From contig NZ_PPQB01000012.1 of NCBI RefSeq assembly GCF_002902345.1, positions 1 to 64,000 on the forward strand: DNA of 64,000 bases, written 5' to 3'. The translations under genes and the position numbers were made by a program. Source of the DNA: Staphylococcus arlettae. GTDB taxonomy: Bacteria > Bacillota > Bacilli > Staphylococcales > Staphylococcaceae. How positions within the stretch are numbered: the stretch's first letter is position 1; each line of letters opens with the position of its first letter. Below, piece by piece: positions 52,324-63,945 of this stretch. The notes beneath the pieces are model-generated. The model was not told the DNA's origin. It ran no database searches and saw nothing but the letters and a program-made list of their open reading frames with translations.

Positions 52324-53721
52324 TTACTGAGGCTTATCTTCTTCTGTCCACCATAGTGCATCTTTAGGATTCTTAATAACTTCTTCATACTCTGACTGAC
52401 TTTCTACATTCGGATATGCACCACGTAATGATTTATTTGACGTTGACTTGAACATAAAGCCAAAGATTAATAAACCAATAACATTAATAGCTACTAAGTA
52501 ATAAGATGGTGCAATTTGTTGGCCAGTTGTTTCCACTAAAGTTGATAAAATGAATGGCGTTAGGCCACCAAAAATAGCAGCACCAATATTATATACCAAT
52601 GATAATGTTCGCAATCTTACTTTAGTATGGAACATACTTGGTAACACTGAAGGCATAACACCTTCAAACGTTGACATAAACAGTGCAATAATAAAGAGAC
52701 CTATAATTACAACTGGAATGGATGGTATAGTCATTAGCCAAAATGCCAAAATTGAAAATAAGCTAAATCCTGCAAGTCCAAACATCGTTGTACGTTTATT
52801 GCCCACTTTATCACTATACCAACCAAAGAAAAAGACTGCCGGTATCATAAGTGCCATGGTTATCGTACTTAATATAGATCCCATCGTACCACCTAGATTA
52901 ATTGTGGTATTTAAAAATGATGGCATGTATGACAGCACCATGTAGTTAGCAACATTTAAAAATGCTACACCAGTAAAGCACACAATAACGTCTTTCCAAT
53001 AATATTTGAAGATATCTAAATAAGAATATTCTAATTCTTCTTGTTCTTCTAACGTAGATTCATATGCCGGACTCTCATCCAAACTACTACGCAGAATAAT
53101 ACCGACAATACCTAGTGGAGCTGCAATAATAAACGGTATTCTCCAACCCCAATCAGCCATTTGTTGGTCTGATAATAAAGCATACATTGTACCAGCCAAT
53201 ATTGCTGCCAAAATATTACCTGCCAATGTACCGATTTCTAAGCCACTTCCTAATTTACCGCGAGTACTATCAGGTGAAGACTCAGCAATAAAAGTCATGG
53301 CGCCTGCATACTCTCCTCCTGTTGAAAAGGATTGTATCATTCTAACTACAAGTAACAAAATAGGTGCCCAAATGCCTATTTGATCTTGTGTTGGTAACAG
53401 ACCTAACATCAACGTAGATGCGGCCATTAATAAAATTGTAGTAGATAATACAATTTTTCTACCATATTTATCTCCAAGGTGGCTGAAGAAAATACCACCT
53501 ATTGGTCTTACTATAAAAGCAAATGCAAATACTGCAAAAGTTGAAATGATTTGCATTTCTTGAGGTAAATTACCAAAAAAGTTTGCACTAAGTATGACTG
53601 CCAACTGGGCATACAAACCAAAGTCAAACCACTCTATTGCATTACCAATACCCGTGGCAACGACTGTTTTTTTGGCTTTACTTGAATCAACGTGATTCAC
53701 GTTTTCCTTTTTGAATTTCAC
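52324..53721 (-). CDS. proP: Proline/betaine transporter (MHS-family MFS)
   Basis: 465 residues, 12 helices, metabolite:H+ symporter family. GNAIEWFDFGLYAQLAVILS is the MHS helix 1, SHLGDKYGRKIVLS the loop after helix 2, RMIQSFSTGGEYAGAMTFIAESS the helix 4-5 signature. It resembles staphylococcal ProP, which takes up proline and betaine in osmotic stress. The long C-terminal coiled coil of E. coli ProP is absent; the tail is acidic. Start GTG at 53721 after AAGGGGTG. Confidence 0.82.
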   Translation of the reverse strand: MKFKKENVNHVDSSKAKKTVVATGIGNAIEWFDFGLYAQLAVILSANFFGNLPQEMQIISTFAVFAFAFIVRPIGGIFFSHLGDKYGRKIVLSTTILLMAASTLMLGLLPTQDQIGIWAPILLLVVRMIQSFSTGGEYAGAMTFIAESSPDSTRGKLGSGLEIGTLAGNILAAILAGTMYALLSDQQMADWGWRIPFIIAAPLGIVGIILRSSLDESPAYESTLEEQEELEYSYLDIFKYYWKDVIVCFTGVAFLNVANYMVLSYMPSFLNTTINLGGTMGSILSTITMALMIPAVFFFGWYSDKVGNKRTTMFGLAGFSLFSILAFWLMTIPSIPVVIIGLFIIALFMSTFEGVMPSVLPSMFHTKVRLRTLSLVYNIGAAIFGGLTPFILSTLVETTGQQIAPSYYLVAINVIGLLIFGFMFKSTSNKSLRGAYPNVESQSEYEEVIKNPKDALWWTEEDKPQ

Positions 53722-53911
53722 ACAAAAACACCCCTTATTTGTATCTACCTTTACAAATAACCTATACAGATAAATATAAACACCAAATTAGAAATTTTAA
53801 TTTTACACACTTTTGCTAAATTAAAATATCTTTCGTTATTTATGCACTTAAAGTTAATACTAAGTTGCTAAAACACTAATCATAAATAAGTTCATTAAAG
53901 GGTTAAGCAAC

Positions 53912-53940
53912 TTAATTCACTTTTTTTAGCGTGGTATAAT
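53912..53940 (+). promoter_or_regulatory. Extended -10 promoter of the nucleoside hydrolase gene
   Basis: TGGTATAAT (53932-53940) is a TGn-extended -10 box; TTAATT about 17 bp upstream is a weak -35. It sits 35 bp before the start codon. Confidence 0.55.
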
Positions 53941-53974
53941 AAAGTAGTTATATTTAACTTGGAGGTGCAAACAT

Positions 53975-54916
53975 ATGAAACAACTTTATTTTAATCATGA
54001 CGGTGGCGTGGATGATTTAATTTCATTATTCTTATTATTACAAATGGAAAACATTAATCTTATTGGTGTAAGTGCAATTGGCGCAGATAGTTATGTAGAA
54101 CCTGCAACGAGTGCATCCCAAAAAATTATCAATCGCTTTTCAACTACACAGATAGATGTTGCCGCTTCTAAAGAACGTGGCAAAAACCCATTCCCTAAAG
54201 ATTGGCGTATGCATGCCTTTTTTATGGATGCTTTACCTATTTTAAATGAACCTACCGCTTCACAGTCTACAATACTTGATACCGACGCCTATCAAGATAT
54301 TATTGACAAAGTAAGTCAATCTTCTGAGCCTGTAACCTTATTATTTACTGGACCATTAACTGATTTAGCTAAAGCTTTAGCAGTAAATCCAACTATAGAA
54401 CACAATATTGCACGTTTAGTATGGATGGGAGGCACATTCTTATCTAAAGGTAATGTTGAAGAGCCGGAACATGATGGCAGTGCCGAATGGAATGCTTTTT
54501 GGGACCCTGAGGCTGTAGCTGCAGTATTTAATACTACTATTTCAATTGATATGGTTGCGCTTGAAAGTACCAATCAAGTACCGTTAACACCTGCTATTCG
54601 ACAACAATGGGCCGACGAACGTCATCATATCGGGGTTGATTTCTTAGGAGTTAGTTACGCAGCAGTTCCACCACTAACACATTTCCAAACAAACTCTACT
54701 TACTTTTTATGGGATGTATTAACAACTGCTTATATTGGTAAACCTGAATTAGTACATCAATACACTGTGAAAGCCGCTGTTATCACTGATGGTCCTAGCC
54801 AAGGTAAAATTTACCAAGATGAAACTAACGGTCGAGAAGTAGACGTTGTTACTCATGTTGATCATGATGACTTTTTCTTATATATTACTGATTTAGCTAA
54901 AAAAGTTACACACTAA
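53975..54916 (+). CDS. Nucleoside hydrolase (IunH family)
   Basis: 313 residues. It hydrolyses the N-glycosidic bond of ribonucleosides for salvage. The calcium cluster appears as FNHDGGVDDL (D9, D13, D14; the more usual form is D-x-D-x-G-x-DD, so the first Asp is replaced by Asn), with TGPLTDLAKAL, MGGTF and FWDPEAVAAVF as further motifs, and a C-terminal TYFLWDVLTTAYI in place of DP/D-A. The N7 substitution could alter activity. TTGGAGG ribosome site; monocistronic. Confidence 0.83.
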   Translation: MKQLYFNHDGGVDDLISLFLLLQMENINLIGVSAIGADSYVEPATSASQKIINRFSTTQIDVAASKERGKNPFPKDWRMHAFFMDALPILNEPTASQSTILDTDAYQDIIDKVSQSSEPVTLLFTGPLTDLAKALAVNPTIEHNIARLVWMGGTFLSKGNVEEPEHDGSAEWNAFWDPEAVAAVFNTTISIDMVALESTNQVPLTPAIRQQWADERHHIGVDFLGVSYAAVPPLTHFQTNSTYFLWDVLTTAYIGKPELVHQYTVKAAVITDGPSQGKIYQDETNGREVDVVTHVDHDDFFLYITDLAKKVTH

Positions 54917-54995
54917 CTTACAACACACATAGGAAGCGCTACAAAGACCTAGTGTCATTAAAAATTTTGTCGTCTCAATCTCTTGCTTTAAACAT

Positions 54996-55032
54996 AAACG
55001 AACCTTAGGCTACTTTCACCTAAGGTTCGTTT
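54996..55032 (+). terminator. Hairpin after the nucleoside hydrolase gene
   Basis: AAACGAACCTTAGG (54996-55009) and CCTAAGGTTCGTTT (55019-55032), a perfect 14-bp stem with a 9-nt loop. The following TTTAATATT is a weak T tract. Confidence 0.7.
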
Positions 55033-55059
55033 AATATTGAAAGTTTTTTGGCCAATTAC

Positions 55060-55151
55060 AGAAGAAAGCCCACTAGCCAAAGACACTAGCCTAAGGCAAC
55101 GCCTACGGAAGTCTGTACAAAAAATCTGCCAATAAAACCGAAAACTTTGTC
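55060..55151. repeat. Diverged copy of repeat B
   Basis: AAGAAAGCCCACTAGCCAAA, GGCAACGCCTACGGAAGTCT, then GTACAAAAAATCTGCC and AACTTTGTC. The block order follows repeat B with many substitutions. It is the first of two tandem copies in the 465-bp spacer 54917-55381. Confidence 0.5.
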
Positions 55152-55235
55152 TGTATCCTCTTGTTTTATTGTCAGTAAACAGACCTTAAACATTAGTACT
55201 CCAAAAGATTTTTCTATATATTAGCAGTAATTTGA

Positions 55236-55330
55236 GCCGACTCCTGCGGGAATAGCACTAGCTGAAGACTACAGGTTGAAGCAGTGCCCGCGGAAAGCGT
55301 GCACAAAAACTGCTAACAAAATCGGTTTTC
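55236..55330. repeat. Dispersed intergenic repeat B
   Basis: GCCGACTCCTGCGGGAATAG, GAAGACTACAGGTTGAAGCA, GTGCCCGCGGAAAGCGTGCA and CAAAAACTGCTAACAAAATC. Best-preserved plus-orientation copy, with counterparts at 45151-45257 (inverted) and 63829-63945. Confidence 0.75.
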
Positions 55331-55381
55331 ACTACATCCACTGAAATGATTCCTAGACACCTCTCGCTCACCTTTATACTG

Positions 55382-56521
55382 TCAATAACTTGTTGGAGTT
55401 AAAAACTGTTCATCTATAATCGAACGTGTATGTTGTTGTAAATGCGCTACAGACATATCACTATCTTCTTTAAACTGTACAGAATGTTTATCTGCTAACT
55501 TAGTTGGATATCGATGTAACGGATATACAGCAAAATTATATCTGCTATCGCTATTGCCAGGGTCTACAATTTCATTATGAATGACTAATGATTTCCACCG
55601 TACATCCTCAATCGACACCCCGTTAGGACTTTTGTTAATATCAAAATTCACACTTCCACCAAGGATATTTTTCTCGTCACCTGTTTCTTGGCCATTAAGA
55701 AAATTTCCCAGTGAATAGGCTACCAAAGTACGCTGACCATGCTTTCCTTCAACCCATTCCATTGGTTGTATAACGTGAGGATGCATACCTAAAACAACAT
55801 CAACACCTTCATCTGCAAACAATTGTGCATAATACCGTTGCTTGTTACTAGGCTTACTTTTGCCTTCTTTGCCCCAATGCGCGGATACAATAATTACATC
55901 ACTTAATTTACGCGCTTTAGCAATATCACGTTTAATCACCGCTTCATCGAAATAATTAATATGATAAGGCGCTTTACGCTTTAGACCATTCGTACCATAT
56001 GTATAACTCAGCATAGCAACTTTAATACCTTTAACTTTTTTAATTGGAATATTATTACGATCTTCGGACGACTTAAATGTACCAGTGTACATTGTACGAT
56101 GACGCTTCCATAAATCAATTTGATGTTCCAATCCAGCTACTCCTTGATCTAAAGCATGATTATTAGCCCCATTAATAAGATTAAAACCACTTGCTACTAC
56201 ATTTTGTGCTAACTGGCTTGGTGTATTAAAACGTTTAAAACCTGAAAATGCTTTATCATCTCCACCCATAGGAGATTCTTGATTAATATACGCTATATCT
56301 GCTGATTGAATATACTGTTCTACTGGTTTATACATTTCACTAAAATCAAACGTACCATCTTGTTGACTCGCATCATTATAAACTACAGGATGGATTAAGT
56401 TGTCACCTACTGCCACAACAGAGGTATGTTTGTCCAAATATTTCAGTTCATTTAACGTTGTATAACCAACACACAAAAATAAAATAATCACTAAACTGAA
56501 CGTTAGTCTATATTTCTTCAT
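55382..56521 (-). CDS. CapA-family (PGA_cap) membrane-anchored protein
   Basis: 379 residues. An N-terminal signal anchor (about 6-24, YRLTFSLVIILFLCVGYTTL) is followed by the metallophosphatase-like CapA domain: VVAVGDNLIHPVV, YINQESPMGG, GANNHALDQGVAGL, SAHWGKEGKS and GMHPHVIQPMEW. CapA proteins assist poly-gamma-glutamate capsule export, but no capB, capC or capD is here. The role is therefore uncertain; cell-envelope polymer handling is a guess from family. Confidence 0.8.
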   Translation of the reverse strand: MKKYRLTFSLVIILFLCVGYTTLNELKYLDKHTSVVAVGDNLIHPVVYNDASQQDGTFDFSEMYKPVEQYIQSADIAYINQESPMGGDDKAFSGFKRFNTPSQLAQNVVASGFNLINGANNHALDQGVAGLEHQIDLWKRHRTMYTGTFKSSEDRNNIPIKKVKGIKVAMLSYTYGTNGLKRKAPYHINYFDEAVIKRDIAKARKLSDVIIVSAHWGKEGKSKPSNKQRYYAQLFADEGVDVVLGMHPHVIQPMEWVEGKHGQRTLVAYSLGNFLNGQETGDEKNILGGSVNFDINKSPNGVSIEDVRWKSLVIHNEIVDPGNSDSRYNFAVYPLHRYPTKLADKHSVQFKEDSDMSVAHLQQHTRSIIDEQFLTPTSY

Positions 56522-56562
56522 TTTATTATCCCCTTATATATGTGTGATTATAATAATGAATT

Positions 56563-56610
56563 AAAAAAAGTAATCATAAAAACATAAGTTTGTTTAATAT
56601 GATTACTTTT
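56563..56610 (-). terminator. Terminator of the pantothenate operon
   Basis: AAAAAAAGTAATCATA (56563-56578) and TATGATTACTTTT (56598-56610). On the minus strand TTTTTTT follows the stem. Confidence 0.8.
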
Positions 56611-56616
56611 ATTATA

Positions 56617-57002
56617 TTATTCTAGAATCGTTTGACTCTCTTTTTCATGCAACATTTGAGTTATTTGATTATATTCATTCATCACAGCTACTTTAGGAAC
56701 ATGTGACTGGAGTTCTTCTTCATTCAGAGCAACATAGGTCATAATAATTACAATATCATCCACTTCAACCAAACGTGACGCAGCACCATTCAAACAAATC
56801 TTGCCACTACCTCGTTCACCTTCAATAACATACGTTTCAAAACGCGCACCGTTATTATTATTTACAATCGCTACTTTTTCATTAGGTAAAATATCCACAG
56901 CTTCTAGTATATCTTTATCAATCGTAATGCTGCCTACATAATTCAAATTAGATTCTGTCACTCTGGCTCTGTGAATTTTAGCATTCATCATTGTTCTAAT
57001 CA

Positions 57003-57003
<1 letters not shown>
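56617..57003 (-). CDS. panD: Aspartate 1-decarboxylase
   Basis: 128 residues. A pyruvoyl enzyme making beta-alanine. Self-cleavage occurs between G24 and S25 in [20 protein letters not shown] and [19 protein letters not shown] are conserved. Start ATG shares one base with the panC stop; GGAGAGG ribosome site. Last gene of panB-panC-panD. Confidence 0.94.
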
Positions 57004-58674
<1,671 letters not shown>

Positions 58675-58742
58675 TTAACCCCATTTGTTATAATATTAGC
58701 AATAGTATATAAAAATCATACCCAAAAAGGAAGTAGTAAGAT

Positions 58743-59609
58743 ATGACAAAATTTGCTGTAATTGGACCAGGTGCTGTAGGTTGTACTATCGCTTATGAAC
58801 TCAAAAAATCTTTTTCTACTGTAAGTTTATTAGGACGTCAACATAAGACGATCAATTATTACCCGGGAGATAATAATGTAGCACAACCGCTAAATGTCAC
58901 ACCATTAACCGAAGCTAAAGGTAAGGTTGATGTTGTATTTGTTGCTGTCAAAACGTATCAATTAGATTCTGTAATGCCTCATATACAACGGATTTGCTCC
59001 TCTAATACACTTGTAATTTTAGCGCAAAATGGTTACGTCAATACAGATAGTTTACAGCTACCGCATATCTATCAAGCAGTAGTCTATATTAGTGGCCAAA
59101 AGCAGCACGATAACGTGTTGCACTATCGAGATGAAATACTTCATATTCAAAAAGATTCACATACACAAGCACTTGCACGACAACTTCAACATACACAACT
59201 CACTTTAGTTTTAGAAGACGATATCACTACTAAAATTTGGTATAAATTGCTTGTTAATTTGGGTATTAATACAGTTACTGCGTTAACACAAACACCTGCC
59301 AAAGTATTACAAACTGAAGAGGCTAAACAATTATGTCGTGACTTATTACTTGAAGGTGTACAAGTTGCTAAAGCTGAAGGCATTCAGTTACCTCAAACTA
59401 TTGTTGATGACATCTTTTCTATTTATAATGGTTATCCTGATGAAATGGGTACAAGTATGTATTATGACTATTTACACTCACGTCCTATAGAAGTAGAAGC
59501 CATACAGGGTTTTATCTTTCATAAGGGAATTAAACACAATTTAGCAATACCTACAATTCGTACAACTTATAAATTACTTCATGCCTATCAACAACATGTA
59601 AAGTTATAA
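58743..59609 (+). CDS. panE: 2-dehydropantoate 2-reductase
   Basis: 288 residues. NADPH-dependent reduction of ketopantoate to pantoate. Rossmann motif VIGPGAVGCTIAYEL, then LAQNGYVNTDSL and the catalytic-lysine segment TKIWYKLLVNLGINTVTAL. Divergent from panBCD as in S. aureus; the operon pair makes the pathway complete. Ribosome site AAAGGAAG. It is the second ketopantoate-reductase gene in the window. Confidence 0.87.
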   Translation: MTKFAVIGPGAVGCTIAYELKKSFSTVSLLGRQHKTINYYPGDNNVAQPLNVTPLTEAKGKVDVVFVAVKTYQLDSVMPHIQRICSSNTLVILAQNGYVNTDSLQLPHIYQAVVYISGQKQHDNVLHYRDEILHIQKDSHTQALARQLQHTQLTLVLEDDITTKIWYKLLVNLGINTVTALTQTPAKVLQTEEAKQLCRDLLLEGVQVAKAEGIQLPQTIVDDIFSIYNGYPDEMGTSMYYDYLHSRPIEVEAIQGFIFHKGIKHNLAIPTIRTTYKLLHAYQQHVKL

Positions 59610-59662
59610 AGCATAAAACTATTTAAATTAACATTTTACATCGTCACTTACTATAGATATAC

Positions 59663-59702
59663 AAAAAGAACTTGGAACATTAAACACGTTCCAAGTTCTT
59701 TT
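59663..59702. terminator. Bidirectional terminator between panE and cudB
   Basis: AAAAAGAACTTGGAAC (59663-59678) and GTTCCAAGTTCTTTT (59688-59702), 15-bp stem with T runs on both strands. Confidence 0.85.
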
Positions 59703-59733
59703 ACTCTACAATTATTTTACAGCTTTGACGCTA

Positions 59734-61419
59734 TTATTTAATTGTTCCAGCATCTTTGTCACTAACACCGTGTTGATAGTAGTCAACATACTCAGGTGCT
59801 AATAATTCTTTACCACGAATTATGTCTGCTGCTTTTTCTGCCATCATTAATACTGGTGCATGGATATTACCATTTGTTGTACGTGGCATTGCTGAAGCAT
59901 CCACAACACGTAAGTTTTCCATACCATGTACTTTCATTGTCTCTGGATCAACTACTGACATTGGATCTGATGCCGGACCCATCTTCGCACTACATGAAGG
60001 GTGTAATGCTGTTTCGCCATCACGTTTAACCCAGTCAATAATTTCTTCTGGTGTTTGTACTTCTGGCCCAGGTGAAATTTCTCCACCATTATACTGATCC
60101 ATAGCTGATTGATTTAAAATATTACGCGCAACTTGAATTGCTTCTACCCATTCACGCTTATCTTCTTCTGTTGATAGATAATTAAAGATAAATTCTGGTT
60201 TTTCAAATGGGTCTTTGGACTTAATTTTTAAATGTCCACGTGAGTTAGAGTACATTGGTCCTACGTGCACTTGATACCCATGTGCAACTGGTGCTTTTTG
60301 ACCATCATATCTTACAGCTATCGGCAAGAAGTGGAACATTAAGTTTGGATAATCTACGTCTTCATTTGAACGAACAAAACCCCCACCTTCAAAGTGGTTA
60401 GATGCTGCCGCACCCTTACGTGCAAATAGCCATTGCATACCAATCCAAGGCATTTTAAGTTTATTTAAACTAGGTTGTAATGAAATAGGTTCTTTACTCT
60501 TATGTTGTACGTAAACTTCTAAATGGTCTTCAAAGTTTTCACCCACACCAGGTAAATCAATACGTGGCTCGATATCCATAGATTTTAAGAACTCTGCATC
60601 ACCAATTCCAGATAATTGTAATAATTGTGGTGTATTGATGGCACCACCTGATAAAATAACTTCTTTCGCATTTATCGTTTGTTCTTTACCATTACGTTTA
60701 AATGTAACGCCAGAAACTTTATTATTACTTTCAAAGTTGATTTTCGTAACAAATGCACGTGTTACAACATCTAAGTTTTTACGACGCATTGCAGGGTGTA
60801 AGTATGCTCTTGAAGCTGACACACGACGACCATTACTTACATTACTGTCGAAAGGTCCAAAACCTTCTTGACGATAACCATTGACATCTGGTGTCTTATT
60901 ATAGCCTGCTTCTACACCAGCTTCAAAAAATGATTGGAACAATGGATTGTCTGCTGGTCCACGTCTTAATTTAATCGGCCCATGATGACCACGATGCTTA
61001 TCGTCTTTTGACGCACCAAATGTATTTTCTAATCGTTTAAAATATGGTAAAACATGTGCAAAGTCCCAGCCTTCCATACCTTCTGGTTCTGCCCATTTTT
61101 CATAATCAAGTGGATTCCCACGTTGATAAATCATACCATTTATAGAACTTGAACCGCCTAGCACTTTACCTCGGGCGTGTCCTACTTTACGTCCATCCAT
61201 AAATGGCTCTGCATTAGTTTCGTAAATCCAGTCATATAGTTTATTACCTGCTGGATACATTAACGCTGCTGGCATTTGAATTAATAAATCCCAAAAATAG
61301 TCACTACGTCCTGCTTCTAACACTAATACGTTTTTCGATTTATCTTCACTTAAACGTGCGCCTAGTACTGAACCAGCACTACCGCCACCAATAATTATAT
61401 AATCATAAGATTGTTTCAT
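59734..61419 (-). CDS. cudB: Choline dehydrogenase
   Basis: 561 residues, GMC oxidoreductase (betA type). It oxidises choline to betaine aldehyde. FAD motif [19 protein letters not shown] signature 1 [20 protein letters not shown], signature 2 [15 protein letters not shown], and the catalytic C-terminal segment [23 protein letters not shown] lies 11 nt before ATG. It follows cudA by 38 bp in one operon. Confidence 0.92.
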   Translation of the reverse strand: MKQSYDYIIIGGGSAGSVLGARLSEDKSKNVLVLEAGRSDYFWDLLIQMPAALMYPAGNKLYDWIYETNAEPFMDGRKVGHARGKVLGGSSSINGMIYQRGNPLDYEKWAEPEGMEGWDFAHVLPYFKRLENTFGASKDDKHRGHHGPIKLRRGPADNPLFQSFFEAGVEAGYNKTPDVNGYRQEGFGPFDSNVSNGRRVSASRAYLHPAMRRKNLDVVTRAFVTKINFESNNKVSGVTFKRNGKEQTINAKEVILSGGAINTPQLLQLSGIGDAEFLKSMDIEPRIDLPGVGENFEDHLEVYVQHKSKEPISLQPSLNKLKMPWIGMQWLFARKGAAASNHFEGGGFVRSNEDVDYPNLMFHFLPIAVRYDGQKAPVAHGYQVHVGPMYSNSRGHLKIKSKDPFEKPEFIFNYLSTEEDKREWVEAIQVARNILNQSAMDQYNGGEISPGPEVQTPEEIIDWVKRDGETALHPSCSAKMGPASDPMSVVDPETMKVHGMENLRVVDASAMPRTTNGNIHAPVLMMAEKAADIIRGKELLAPEYVDYYQHGVSDKDAGTIK

Positions 61420-61457
61420 GTGTGTAAAAACCTCCTAAGTTTGTCTTGATTGTGCGC

Positions 61458-62948
61458 TTATTTACCAAACCAATTCACTGCTTCTGGATTAGTATTACGC
61501 AATATATGTTTTTCTTCTTGGTATTCTGCTAGACCTGCTTTCCCTAATTCTCTACCAATACCTGATTGTTTATAGCCGCCCCAAGGTGCTTGTGCAAAAT
61601 ATGGATGGAAATCATTAATCCATACCGTACCCATTTTCAACTTACTCGCAACGCGTTCTGCTTTGCCAACATCATTCGTAAAGACGCCACCAGCTAAGCC
61701 ATAAATCGAATCATTCGCTAATTGGATTGCTTCTGCTTCTGTATCAAAACCTTCGATTGTCACTACTGGGCCAAAGACTTCTTCTTGCACGATTCGCATT
61801 GATGTATCACAGTTCGTGATTACAGTTGGTTCAAAGAAGAAACCATCTTGTAAGTCTTCACGCTCTGGACGTTTACCACCAATCGCAATTGTTGCGTTCT
61901 CATCTTTAGCAATTTCCATGTAGTTTTCAATTTTCGTTCTATGTTCTGCAGAAATGACTGGTCCCATTTCTGTTGTTTCATCAAAGCCATTACCTAATTT
62001 GATATTTTTTACACGTTCGATTAGTGCTGCTTCAAATTTATCTTTAATATCGTTATGCACAATAATTCTAGAACCTGCGGAACATACTTGTCCTGCGTGG
62101 AAATAACCACCATTTAAAGCTTGATCCACTGCTAAATCAAAATCAGCATCGTCAAAGATGACGTTAGGGTTTTTACCACCTAATTCTAGGGCGATATTTG
62201 TCACATGGTCCGCTGCTTGCTTCATAATGTGTTTACCAGTTTGAATTCCACCTGTGAAAGAAACTAAGTCTACTTCTGGATGAGAAGATAACGGTTCTCC
62301 TACTTCAGATCCTTTACCTAAGACTAAGTTGATAACCCCTTTAGGGAAACCTATTTCTTCCATTAATTCGAATACTCGAATCGTTGTTAAAGGCGTAATT
62401 TCACTTGGCTTCATAACTAAGGAACAACCAGCTACTAATGCTGGTGCAATTTTCCATGAAGCTTGTAATAAAGGATAATTCCATGGTGTAATTTGTGTCA
62501 CCACTCCTACAGGCTCTTTTACAACTTTACTTGTTGAGTTTGGAATTGGTGAATCGATTAATTCACCTCCGTCTTTATCGCCTAAACCTGCAAAATACAT
62601 AAAGACATTATGGATATCGTCCATATCAGCATATGATTCTTCCAAAGTCTTACCAGTATCTAATGTTTCTAGTCTTGCTAATTCTTCTTTATTCGCTTTG
62701 ATTGCATCTGCAATTGCTCTTACTTTCTGTGCTCTGACTTCACTTGTTTCTTGAGTCCATTCACCTAATTCAACCGATTCTCTCGCTGCCAAAATTGCGC
62801 GTTCAGCATCTTCGGCTGTGCCTTCTGCAACTTCTATAATTGTTTCTTGATTATATGGATTGATAATTTTACGTGTTTCATTATTTGCACTATCTACCCA
62901 CTCACCATCAATATATTGACGACGAGATAAATTGTTTACAAGTTCCAT
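61458..62948 (-). CDS. cudA: Betaine-aldehyde dehydrogenase
   Basis: 496 residues, ALDH superfamily (betB/gbsA type). It oxidises betaine aldehyde to glycine betaine. ITPWNYPLLQASWKIAPAL, VSFTGGIQTGK (NAD loop), LELGGKNP (general-base Glu) and GQVCSAGSR (catalytic Cys) are intact. ATG at 62948 has GGAGG 7 nt upstream; the TTG one codon before is not favoured. First gene of cudA-cudB. Confidence 0.93.
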   Translation of the reverse strand: MELVNNLSRRQYIDGEWVDSANNETRKIINPYNQETIIEVAEGTAEDAERAILAARESVELGEWTQETSEVRAQKVRAIADAIKANKEELARLETLDTGKTLEESYADMDDIHNVFMYFAGLGDKDGGELIDSPIPNSTSKVVKEPVGVVTQITPWNYPLLQASWKIAPALVAGCSLVMKPSEITPLTTIRVFELMEEIGFPKGVINLVLGKGSEVGEPLSSHPEVDLVSFTGGIQTGKHIMKQAADHVTNIALELGGKNPNVIFDDADFDLAVDQALNGGYFHAGQVCSAGSRIIVHNDIKDKFEAALIERVKNIKLGNGFDETTEMGPVISAEHRTKIENYMEIAKDENATIAIGGKRPEREDLQDGFFFEPTVITNCDTSMRIVQEEVFGPVVTIEGFDTEAEAIQLANDSIYGLAGGVFTNDVGKAERVASKLKMGTVWINDFHPYFAQAPWGGYKQSGIGRELGKAGLAEYQEEKHILRNTNPEAVNWFGK

Positions 62949-62969
62949 CAAAATACCTCCGTTAACTTT

Positions 62970-62987
62970 GTTAAATTTTTATTTAAC
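62970..62987. promoter_or_regulatory. Inverted repeat in the cudA leader (candidate CudC operator)
   Basis: GTTAAATTTTTATTTAAC: perfect 7-bp arms around TTTT, starting 16 bp downstream of the cudA -10 box and 22 bp before the start codon. A repressor bound here would block elongation or initiation. In Bacillus the homolog GbsR acts from a site downstream of its target promoter. Confidence 0.45.
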
Positions 62988-63002
62988 GAATTTTACAAAC
63001 TT

Positions 63003-63032
63003 ATGTTAGCATAGTAATTGAAAGTGTGTCAA
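63003..63032 (-). promoter_or_regulatory. Sigma-A promoter of cudA-cudB
   Basis: On the minus strand TTGACA (63032-63027), an 18-bp spacer and TAACAT (63008-63003). The -35 is perfect, the -10 fair. Confidence 0.6.
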
Positions 63033-63153
63033 ACGCATTTAATTATTAAAATCGACGCTATACATCAAAATATCATGTAGTATTATGGTAATATTGGTAT
63101 CAACGCGTCTTATTTTATTAATAATATTATGAATGGATTTGGAGGTGCACCTT

Positions 63154-63711
63154 ATGGTGAATAAAGAACAACCTGAAGTGTTAGTAGACCAAGCTAAAGA
63201 TATTGTTATCAATGCAATCGGTGCAACTATGGACTTGTATGGTATTAATCGGAGCGTCGGAAATTTGTATGGCACGATGTTATTTGAAGAAAGCATGACT
63301 TTAGACGAAATGCGTCAACAACTTCAAATGAGTAAACCTAGTATGAGTGCCGGTGTCAAACGTTTACAAGAATACGATATCGTGAAACAAAAATTCACGC
63401 GTGGTAGTAGAAAACAACACTTTATTGCAGAAAAAAACTTTTTCAATTTCTTCAGTAACTTCTTCCCTCATAAATGGAATCGAGAAATTGAAATTAATCG
63501 TGATGGTGTTTATGAAGCTGTTGCACTTTTAGATAAGCTCATCAATGATGAACAGGTAGACGCAACTACTAAAACCGAAGCTGAAACAATAAAGCAACAA
63601 CTTATCGATACGTTGCCTTACTATGAATGGTTAGCAAATTTAAGTGACGCAATTGAATCAGGTGAAATTTTTGAATATTTCCCAATTCCAGAGCAAAAAG
63701 AAATTAAGTAA
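63154..63711 (+). CDS. cudC: GbsR/CudC-type choline-responsive regulator
   Basis: 185 residues of the GbsR subfamily of MarR-like regulators. Winged helix at about 47-105 (MTLDEMRQQLQMSKPSMSAG, VKRLQEYDIVKQKFTRGSRK), with a C-terminal dimer helix and an acidic end. It probably represses cudAB in the absence of choline. ATG at 63154 follows TTGGAGGTG; the ATG at 63133 lies before that site. Divergent from cudA. Confidence 0.85.
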   Translation: MVNKEQPEVLVDQAKDIVINAIGATMDLYGINRSVGNLYGTMLFEESMTLDEMRQQLQMSKPSMSAGVKRLQEYDIVKQKFTRGSRKQHFIAEKNFFNFFSNFFPHKWNREIEINRDGVYEAVALLDKLINDEQVDATTKTEAETIKQQLIDTLPYYEWLANLSDAIESGEIFEYFPIPEQKEIK

Positions 63712-63718
63712 CGTAGAC

Positions 63719-63828
63719 AAGAGACTAGGACAATATTGATTGTCCTAGTCTTTTGTTATATTGGCAGTAGCTGACTGCATTGCAAATGCGCTTCAAACCA
63801 AGCTTTTTTCAATACTAGTCATCATTGC
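63719..63828. repeat. Truncated repeat A fused to repeat B
   Basis: Begins as the repeat A copies (hairpin, TTGGCAGTAGCTGACTGCAT, CTAGTCATCATTGCCGG) but breaks off where GTGGGACGACGAAATC is expected and continues as repeat B. Confidence 0.7.
63723..63755 (+). terminator. Terminator of cudC inside repeat A
   Basis: GACTAGGACAAT (63723-63734) and ATTGTCCTAGTC (63739-63750), perfect 12-bp stem with TTTT after it. Confidence 0.8.
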
Positions 63829-63945
63829 CGGGGGCCGACTTCTGTGGGAACAGCACACGCCGAAGACTACAGGCTGAGGCAGTGACCGCAGAAAGTGCAC
63901 AAAAAAAACTGCCGACAAGGTCAGTGACATTGTCGACAGCTTAGC
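63829..63945. repeat. Dispersed intergenic repeat B with terminal hairpin
   Basis: CCGACTTCTGTGGGAACAGC, GCCGAAGACTACAGGCTGAG, GCAGTGACCGCAGAAAGTGC, then a hairpin CTGCCGACAAGGTCA / TGACATTGTCGACAG (63908-63937). No gene is visible from 63712 to the right edge. Confidence 0.75.
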
